Program-made: the position numbers and the translations under genes
The notes under the pieces: generated by a model
Told to the model about the DNA's origin: nothing
What the model saw: the letters and a program-made list of their open reading frames with translations, nothing else
Databases searched by the model: none
In this document: positions 58,869-64,000 of the stretch, piece after piece
Layout: each line of letters opens with the position of its first letter
Position numbering within the stretch: position 1 is the stretch's first letter
Assembly (NCBI RefSeq): GCF_016464385.1
Contig: NZ_JADMLH010000007.1
Span: 186,001 to 250,000 of the forward strand
Reading direction: 5' to 3'
Length of the DNA stretch: 64,000 nt
Origin: Nucisporomicrobium flavum
GTDB taxonomy: Bacteria; Actinomycetota; Actinomycetes; Mycobacteriales; Micromonosporaceae

Positions 58869-61064
58869 ATGGCTACCTATCTCTATCGGCTCGGCCGGTT
58901 CAGTTTCCGCCGCCGCACGCTGGTGCTGTCCCTGTGGCTCGCCGTGCTCGCGATACTCGGGGTCGGCGCGGCCACCCTGTCCGGGCCGACCTCCGACACG
59001 TTCAACATCCCGGGCACCGAGGCGCAGCAGGCCCAGGATCTGCTCCAGGAGCGCTTCCCGCAGTCCGGCGCCGGCGGGGCCCAGGCCCGCGTCGTGTTCG
59101 CCGCGCCGCAGGGCGAGAAGGTCACCGACGCCGCCAACCGCGCCGCGATCGAGCGGACGGTCGCCCAGGTCCGCACGGGAGCCCAGGTCGCGGACGTCAC
59201 CGACCCGCTCAAGGGCACCGTCAACCAGGCCGGGACCGTCGCGTACGCGCAGGTCACGTTCAAGGTGCCGGCGGACGAGCTGACGAACGCGGACCGCGAC
59301 GCGCTGACCGGCGCCGCCGGGATCGGCCGCGACGCCGGGCTGAGCGTCGAGGCGGGCGGCGACGCCATGCAGGAGCCGGGCGAGCAGGGACCGGGCGAGG
59401 TGATCGGCCTGCTGGTCGCCGCCGTCGTCCTCGTGATCACCTTCGGCTCGCTGGTCGCGGCCGGGCTGCCACTGCTCACCGCCATCCTCGGGGTGGGCGC
59501 GGCGATGGCCGGCATCCAGATCGTGTCGGGCTTCACCGACCTCAGCAGCAACACGCCGACCCTGGCGCTCATGCTCGGCATCGCCGTGGCGGTCGACTAC
59601 GCGCTGTTCATCGTCTCCCGCTACCGGCACGAGGTGGCCTTGGGCCGTACGGGCATCGAGGCCGCCGGGCGCGCGGTCGGCACGGCCGGCTCGGCGGTCA
59701 CCTTCGCCGGCCTGACCGTGGTCATCGCGCTGTCCGCGCTCGCCGTGGTGAACCTGCCGGTGCTCACCCAGATGGGCCTGGCCGCCGCCGGGGCTGTCGC
59801 GGTCGCGGTCCTGATCGCGCTGACGCTGCTCCCCGCGCTGCTCGGCTTCGTGGGCGGCCGGATCAGCGGCAGCCGCCGGGCCCGCGACCCCGAGGGCGAC
59901 GCCGGGCGGCCCACGGCGGGCCGGCGCTGGGCCCAGCTGGTGTCCCGCCGTCCGGTGCTGACGCTCGCCGCTGCGACGCTGGGCCTGCTGGTGATCGCGA
60001 TCCCCGCGCTCAGCCTGCGGCTCGGCCTGCCCGGCGACAACATGGCCGCGCCGGACACCACCCAGCGCAAGGCGTACGAGCTGCTCACCGACGGCTTCGG
60101 TCCGGGCTTCAACGGTCCCCTGCTCGTCGTCGTGGACGCCGCCGGCAGCGCCGAGCCGCAGCGGGCCGCCGAGGACGCCGCCGCCGCGATCAAGAAGCTG
60201 CCGGACGTGGTCACGGTCAGCCCGGCCACCTTCAACCCGGCCGGCGACACGGCGATCCTCCAGGTGATCCCGGCCAGCGCGCCGGACAGCCAGGAGACGA
60301 CCGATCTGGTGCACGCGATCCGCGACCTCGACGACGGCGTGGGCGGGCGTACGGGGGCGGCGCTGGCGGTCACCGGCACGACGGCCGTCAACATCGACAT
60401 GTCCGCGAAGATGGGCGAGGCGCTGGTGCCGTACCTCGCGGTGATCGTGGCGCTGGCGTTCCTGCTGCTGACCGTGCTGTTCCGCTCGATCCTGGTGCCG
60501 CTCAAGGCGATCGGCGGCTTCCTGCTCAGCGTCGTGGCCACGTTCGGCGCGGTCGTCGCGGTCTTCCAGTGGGGCTGGCTCGCCGACGTCTTCGGCGTCG
60601 AGCAGACCGGCCCGGTGGTCAGCCTGATGCCGGTGCTGCTCATCGGCATCGTGTTCGGCCTGGCGATGGACTACGAGGTGTTCCTGGTCAGCCGGATGCG
60701 CGAGGAGCACGTGCACGGCGCGGCGCCGAAGGACGCGGTCGTGGACGGCTTCAGCCACGGCGCACGGGTGGTCACCGCGGCCGCGATCATCATGATCAGC
60801 GTCTTCTCCGGCTTCATCCTCTCCCCCGACTCGATCATCAAGTCGATCGGCTTCGCGCTGGCCGCGGCGATCCTCTTCGACGCGTTCGTGGTCCGGATGA
60901 CGATCGTGCCGGCGGTGATGACGCTGCTCGGGCGCCGCGCCTGGGCGCTGCCCCGCTGGCTCGACCGGATCCTGCCGGACGTGGACGTCGAGGGCGACAA
61001 GCTGCGCCCCGCCGAGCCGGAGCCGGCCCCGCCCGCCCCGGAACTGGTCGGCGCGGGACGCTGA
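58869..61064 (+). CDS. MMPL-family RND transporter
   Basis: 731 residues with about twelve membrane helices in two homologous halves and two extracytoplasmic loops. Key motifs: LALMLGIAVAVDYALFIVSR and, in the second half, LLIGIVFGLAMDYEVFLVSR, each with the Asp/Tyr pair thought to carry protons. Members export lipids, siderophores or drugs; the lack of a long C-terminal domain makes a mycobacterial MmpL3-like role unlikely. GGAG stands 8 nt before the ATG, and GGTGAG/CTCACC (58834-58858) form an inverted repeat just upstream that may be an operator. Divergent from the sensor kinase gene. Confidence 0.93.
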   Translation: MATYLYRLGRFSFRRRTLVLSLWLAVLAILGVGAATLSGPTSDTFNIPGTEAQQAQDLLQERFPQSGAGGAQARVVFAAPQGEKVTDAANRAAIERTVAQVRTGAQVADVTDPLKGTVNQAGTVAYAQVTFKVPADELTNADRDALTGAAGIGRDAGLSVEAGGDAMQEPGEQGPGEVIGLLVAAVVLVITFGSLVAAGLPLLTAILGVGAAMAGIQIVSGFTDLSSNTPTLALMLGIAVAVDYALFIVSRYRHEVALGRTGIEAAGRAVGTAGSAVTFAGLTVVIALSALAVVNLPVLTQMGLAAAGAVAVAVLIALTLLPALLGFVGGRISGSRRARDPEGDAGRPTAGRRWAQLVSRRPVLTLAAATLGLLVIAIPALSLRLGLPGDNMAAPDTTQRKAYELLTDGFGPGFNGPLLVVVDAAGSAEPQRAAEDAAAAIKKLPDVVTVSPATFNPAGDTAILQVIPASAPDSQETTDLVHAIRDLDDGVGGRTGAALAVTGTTAVNIDMSAKMGEALVPYLAVIVALAFLLLTVLFRSILVPLKAIGGFLLSVVATFGAVVAVFQWGWLADVFGVEQTGPVVSLMPVLLIGIVFGLAMDYEVFLVSRMREEHVHGAAPKDAVVDGFSHGARVVTAAAIIMISVFSGFILSPDSIIKSIGFALAAAILFDAFVVRMTIVPAVMTLLGRRAWALPRWLDRILPDVDVEGDKLRPAEPEPAPPAPELVGAGR

Positions 61065-61098
61065 CCGCCGGCCGGGCCGCCGCCCGGGCGCTGAGGAC

Positions 61099-61133
61099 CG
61101 GCCGGGCCACGCGATGAAGCGGCGGCCCGGCCG
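61099..61133. terminator. Terminator between MMPL and tetR genes
   Basis: CGGCCGGGCC and GGCCCGGCCG form a 10-bp stem with a 15-nt loop between two convergent genes. Confidence 0.55.
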
Positions 61134-61171
61134 TGCCATGCCCGGTCGCCCTTGAGTGGCCGCGCCCGGCG

Positions 61172-61759
61172 TCAGGCCGGCCGGTGCTCGCCGGCGACCA
61201 TGCCGACGAGGATGTCGACGAGCTCCTCCGCGGAGACGCCGCCCCACTTCTCGTGCGGCAGCTGACCGCTGACCTCCATACCGGCGATCCCGCTCGCGCT
61301 GCCGATCAGCAGGGCCGCGTACCGCCGGGCGTCCCGTTCCCCGACCAGGTCGGCGACGATCGCCAGGAACTCGGTCTGGGTGGGTTCCGCGGCCCGGGCC
61401 AGCGCCGCCGGATCCCCGGGCGGATTGCTGAACATCACCTTGTAGAGATGCGGCTGCGTACGCCCGACGCCGATGAGCGCGGTGAGCGCGCCGCGCAGCT
61501 TCCCGGCGGCGGACAGCTCCGGATCCGCGCGCAGGGTCCGCGTCCGCTCCCCGAGCCGCTCCCAGGCCTGCGTGCCGACCGCGATGAGAAGGCTCTCCTT
61601 GTCGGGGAAGTGCCGGTACGGCGCCCCGCGGGTGACCCCGGCGCGGGCACCGACCGCCCGGAGCGTCACCGCCTCGAGGCCACCCTCGTCCAGCAGCTCC
61701 GCCGCCGACGTGAGCAGGGCACGGCGGGTGGCGGCGGCGGATTCGGCGCGGGTGGTCAC
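61172..61759 (-). CDS. TetR-family transcriptional regulator
   Basis: 195 residues. Helix-turn-helix: LLTSAAELLDEGGLEAVTLR, VGARAGVTRGAPYRHFPDKE, then a C-terminal domain of the TetR_C_33-like kind (YKVMFSNPPGDPAALARAAE). GTG 61759 is preceded by TACGAT with a 6-nt gap and no ribosome-binding site. It is divergent from an SDR gene; three copies of a 15-bp palindrome lie in and next to the 80-nt gap, so it almost certainly controls that gene and possibly itself. Confidence 0.92.
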   Translation of the reverse strand: MTTRAESAAATRRALLTSAAELLDEGGLEAVTLRAVGARAGVTRGAPYRHFPDKESLLIAVGTQAWERLGERTRTLRADPELSAAGKLRGALTALIGVGRTQPHLYKVMFSNPPGDPAALARAAEPTQTEFLAIVADLVGERDARRYAALLIGSASGIAGMEVSGQLPHEKWGGVSAEELVDILVGMVAGEHRPA

Positions 61760-61765
61760 CCCGCG

Positions 61766-61771
61766 ATCGTA
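61766..61771 (-). promoter_or_regulatory. -10 hexamer TACGAT, leaderless start for tetR
   Basis: On the minus strand TACGAT ends 6 nt before the GTG at 61759. This decides for that start over the in-frame ATG at 61795. Confidence 0.6.
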
Positions 61772-61781
61772 CCGACGCCGC

Positions 61782-61853
61782 GGTGACATCGTCATCCCAA
61801 CCAGTTGACAATGTCATCTCGAGCCGGGACAGTGAAGAGATGACAACGTCATC
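61782..61853. promoter_or_regulatory. Three TetR operator copies, one spanning the SDR start codon
   Basis: GGTGACATCGTCATC (61782-61796), GTTGACAATGTCATC (61804-61818) and GATGACAACGTCATC (61839-61853) share the form GnTGACAnnGTCATC, an inverted GATGAC/GTCATC pair around 3 nt. Centres are 22 and 35 bp apart. The middle copy contains the SDR -35 and the third includes the ATG of the SDR gene. Confidence 0.8.
61805..61833 (+). promoter_or_regulatory. SDR promoter (TTGACA-17-GACAGT), leaderless
   Basis: A consensus TTGACA (61805-61810) is followed after 17 nt by GACAGT (61828-61833), which ends 6 nt before the ATG at 61840. The -35 is embedded in the middle TetR operator. Confidence 0.65.
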
Positions 61854-62736
61854 CGAAATTCAGGGCCTTCTCGTCGTGACCGGCGCCTCGACAGGCATGG
61901 GAGCGGCCACCGCGCGGGAGATGGCCCGCCGCGGGTTCCACGTGCTCGCCGGCGTACGCCGCGACAGCGACGGCGTGGCCCTGCGCGCCGCCGGCATCGA
62001 GCCGGTGATCCTCGACATCACCGACGCCGGCCACATCGCGGCTTTGGCGGCCCGCGTCGACCGGGACCCGCAGCGGCGTCCGCTGCGGGCGCTGGTCAAC
62101 AACGCCGGGATACCCGGAGCCGGGCCCGTCGAGGTCACCCCGCTCGACGACTGGCGGCGCCTCTTCGAGGTGAACCTCTTCGGCCACGTCGCGATCACCC
62201 AGGCCCTGCTGCCCGCGCTGGTCCGCGGCGGGGGCCGCATCGTCAACATCACCTCGCTGAACGGCCGGATCGCCATGGCCGGCTACGGACCGTACGCCGC
62301 CAGCAAGTTCGCGATGGAGGCCGTGAGCGACGCCCTGCGCAACGAGGTCGGCCCGTACGGCGTCCGTGTCGTGGTGGTCGAACCCGGCGGCGTCAAGACG
62401 GAGATGGCCGGCCACGGCACCGCCGCCCTCCGGGAGCTCGGCGCGCGGATGACCCCGGAGCAGACCGACCGCTACGGCGCGCTGGTGCAGGCGCTGCCCG
62501 CTCACGTCGCCGCGTTCACCGAGGCCGGCGCGACGGCCGAGGTCGCGGCGCGGACCATCGCGAGGGCCGTGACGGCCCGCAGGCCACGGACCCGCTACAC
62601 GATCGGGGCGACGGCCTCGTTCCTGACCCGGGCCGCACGGGTCCTCCCCGACCGGATGCTCGACCGGCTGACGACCGCCGACCTGCGCAAGCACTATCCG
62701 GACGAGCCCCGCGGCCGCGCCACGGCGGCGGCCTGA
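61840..62736 (+). CDS. Short-chain dehydrogenase/reductase
   Basis: 298 residues. Cofactor motif VVTGASTGMGAATAREMARR (TGxxxGxG), NNAGIPGAG, catalytic Ser in VNITSLNGRIAMAG, and the YxxxK pair in GPYAASKFAMEAVSDALRNE; PGGVKTEMAG follows. A classical SDR of the kind that oxidises or reduces alcohols and ketones with NAD(P). Substrate unknown. ATG 61840 was chosen because it sits 6 nt after the -10; an in-frame ATG at 61783 would start inside the operator cluster. Induction through the divergent TetR is expected. Confidence 0.9.
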   Translation: MTTSSEIQGLLVVTGASTGMGAATAREMARRGFHVLAGVRRDSDGVALRAAGIEPVILDITDAGHIAALAARVDRDPQRRPLRALVNNAGIPGAGPVEVTPLDDWRRLFEVNLFGHVAITQALLPALVRGGGRIVNITSLNGRIAMAGYGPYAASKFAMEAVSDALRNEVGPYGVRVVVVEPGGVKTEMAGHGTAALRELGARMTPEQTDRYGALVQALPAHVAAFTEAGATAEVAARTIARAVTARRPRTRYTIGATASFLTRAARVLPDRMLDRLTTADLRKHYPDEPRGRATAAA

Positions 62737-62740
62737 AGGG

Positions 62741-63358
62741 TCAGCGGGTGAGGGCGAGGCGGGCGCCGAGGCCGAGCAGGGCCAGCCCGCTGAGCCCGTC
62801 CAGCCCGCGCCGCACGGCCGTCCGCGCGAACAGCCGCCGTAGCGCCGCGACCAGCACCGCCACCGTGCTGAACCACACCAGCGTGATCGCCACCGCGAGC
62901 AGCGAGAGGGTCAGCGTGTCGGACACGCCGGGCCGGGCGGGCAGGAACTGCGGCAGCAACGCCAGGAAGAAGACCGCGGCCTTCGGGTTCAGGGCGTTGC
63001 ACAGCAGCCCGTCCCGGAAGGCGCCGCCCGCCGAGCCGGTCCCCACCGCCTGCGGGGCCGGCGCCGGCCGGGCGGCGGCGATCAGCGCGCGGGCCCCCAG
63101 GTACGCCAGGTACGCCGCGCCCGCCCAGCGGATGGCCGCCAGGACCGCCGGGGCCGTCGCCACCAGGGCCGCCACCCCCGCGGCCGCCGCCACCGACCAC
63201 AGAAAGACGCCCGAGGCGACACCGGTCGCCGCGGCCACGCCGGAGGCCCGCCCGTCCAGCGCGGCGCGGCGTACCACCACCGCGAAGTCCGGGCCGGGTG
63301 ACATCGCCCCGATCGCGATCACGCCGGTGAACGCCAGTGCCTGAGTCGCCGTCGTCAC
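62741..63358 (-). CDS. LysE/RhtB-family amino-acid exporter
   Basis: 205 residues with about six membrane helices. The family opening ALAFTGVIAIGAMSPGPDFA and the GLLCNALNPKAAVFFLALLP motif are diagnostic. It exports an amino acid or related metabolite (RhtB members move threonine, homoserine or leucine). The GTG at 63358 is preceded by TAGGGT with a 7-nt gap. It stands only 27 nt from the divergent DUF2786 gene, and the two -10 hexamers lie head to head. Confidence 0.92.
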   Translation of the reverse strand: MTTATQALAFTGVIAIGAMSPGPDFAVVVRRAALDGRASGVAAATGVASGVFLWSVAAAAGVAALVATAPAVLAAIRWAGAAYLAYLGARALIAAARPAPAPQAVGTGSAGGAFRDGLLCNALNPKAAVFFLALLPQFLPARPGVSDTLTLSLLAVAITLVWFSTVAVLVAALRRLFARTAVRRGLDGLSGLALLGLGARLALTR

Positions 63359-63365
63359 GCCGGCC

Positions 63366-63379
63366 ACCCTAACTAAGGT
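63366..63379. promoter_or_regulatory. Back-to-back leaderless promoters in a 27-bp gap
   Basis: TAGGGT (minus strand, 63366-63371) serves the LysE gene and TAAGGT (plus strand, 63374-63379) serves the DUF2786 gene, 7 and 6 nt from their GTG codons. Each promoter's -35 must lie inside the opposite gene, so RNA polymerase cannot occupy both at once. Confidence 0.6.
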
Positions 63380-63385
63380 TGACCG

Positions 63386-64000
63386 GTGACATCGGTACGG
63401 GAAACGGTCGCGGCCGTGGTCGGCGGGCGGCTCGGCTACGAGGACGGGCTGGACCTGCTGACCGTCGCGCCCGCCGCCGAGGTCGATCCGGTGCTCGCGG
63501 GGGCGCTGTTCGACGCCACCGCGCGCCTGTTCCGCGCCGGGTGGCAACCGGCGGAGGTGCATCGGGTCGTCGCCCGGCGCGGCGATCCCGCCCACGCTCA
63601 CCTGATCGCCGACGCGGTCGCCGCGTACCTGCGCGGGTTCAAGCCTCGCACCGTCGATCCGCGCTGGCGGGCCCAGGCCGACGGGCTCGACGCCCGCGCC
63701 TGGTGGGGCGCCGACGAGCAGTACGTCGGCCAGGTCACTCGGCGGCGCCGGGCCGACCGGGTGAGCCTGATCGACGCGTTCCTCAGCGTGCTGACCGTGC
63801 TCGCGACCCTGCCGCCGCTGGACGTGCTCATCCCGCCGCCGGGGCAGGTCGCCCGGCCCGCGCCGAGGAACGCCAACGCGGCGCTCCTCGATCGCGTACG
63901 CGCCCTGCTGGCCAAGGCCGAGTCGACCACGTTCCCCGCCGAGGCTGAGGCGTACAGCGCCAAGGCCCAGGAGCTCATCTCGCGGCACAGCCTCGAGGAG
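63386..64000 (+). CDS. DUF2786-containing protein (partial, cut by window end)
   Basis: The frame from GTG 63386 stays open to the last base, giving 205 residues. The N-terminal 160 residues (VTSVRETVAAVVGGRLGYED ... LPPLDVLIPPPGQV) are an uncharacterised region seen in actinobacterial DUF2786 proteins. The final part, LLDRVRALLAKAESTTFPAE followed by AEAYSAKAQELISRHSLEE, is the DUF2786 helix pair. Function unknown. The start is supported by TAAGGT 6 nt upstream. Confidence 0.82.
   Translation, partial: MTSVRETVAAVVGGRLGYEDGLDLLTVAPAAEVDPVLAGALFDATARLFRAGWQPAEVHRVVARRGDPAHAHLIADAVAAYLRGFKPRTVDPRWRAQADGLDARAWWGADEQYVGQVTRRRRADRVSLIDAFLSVLTVLATLPPLDVLIPPPGQVARPAPRNANAALLDRVRALLAKAESTTFPAEAEAYSAKAQELISRHSLEE

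Noticed and set aside
58854..61817. Long minus-strand open frame covering the MMPL gene
   Set aside because: Low-complexity Arg/Asp/His-rich translation opposite an intact 12-helix transporter; no domain recognised.

Overview
This window is high-GC actinobacterial DNA. Coding is dense, GTG and TTG starts are common, proline/threonine-linked secreted hydrolases are present, and 4-nt start/stop overlaps (ATGA, GTGA) are frequent. The mix of secreted cellulases, an AA10 oxygenase, NarL-type two-component systems, many TetR regulators and a complete chemosensory operon suggests a soil filamentous actinomycete. A genus with motile spores (Actinoplanes-like Micromonosporaceae) fits best, but that placement is an inference. 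I see no tRNA, rRNA, CRISPR array, insertion sequence or phage gene. No stretch over 300 bases lacks a gene.

Layout. 1-3500: end of an unknown gene, a secreted L,D-transpeptidase, a secreted CAP protein, and a membrane acyltransferase. 3600-12565: seven overlapping genes cheW-cheR(TPR)-cheW-mcp-cheA(REC)-cheB-hybrid kinase, whose content resembles Wsp-type 'alternative function' systems rather than flagellar chemotaxis. 12562-24260: divergent kinase/tetR pair, MacB-like ABC exporter facing a NarL-type two-component system, nitroreductase with a one-base frameshift, membrane protein, PQQ-type propeller, tetR/methyltransferase pair, GNAT and MarR. 24292-29837: DUF305 lipoprotein, AA10 LPMO, an EAL-DICT protein followed by a PAS hybrid kinase, and a HAD hydrolase. 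29824-35974: mannitol-type dehydrogenase and the glyoxylate shunt (aceA-aceB), with a RamB-like regulator divergent from it. 36006-43632: small secreted protein, tetR-carboxypeptidase operon divergent from an NmrA reductase, GH9 cellulase, and a TDT transporter/LysR pair. 43770-53912: large secreted propeller protein, hydrolase plus AidB-like dehydrogenase, GGDEF-EAL protein, MFS transporter and AAA ATPase. 54002-64000: operon of GH6 cellulase plus a CBM2-Cip1-like protein, NarL-type two-component system carrying an exact 89-bp tandem duplication, MMPL transporter, TetR/SDR pair with three operator copies, LysE exporter, and a DUF2786 gene cut by the window edge.

The genes work together in several ways. 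The two cellulase transcription units share the TGGGAGCGCTCCCA operator recognised by CebR/CelR in other actinomycetes, so they are probably co-induced by cello-oligosaccharides; CebR itself is not here. Signalling is heavily represented: one chemosensory array, three further sensor kinases, two stand-alone response regulators, and both c-di-GMP synthesis/breakdown modules (GGDEF-EAL, EAL-DICT). Acetate or fatty-acid use through aceA-aceB is probably controlled by the adjacent RamB-like protein.

Regulation can be read unusually well. Four TetR genes sit next to clear palindromes. At least thirteen genes have a TAnnnT hexamer 6-8 nt before the start codon and usually no ribosome-binding site, the signature of leaderless transcripts.
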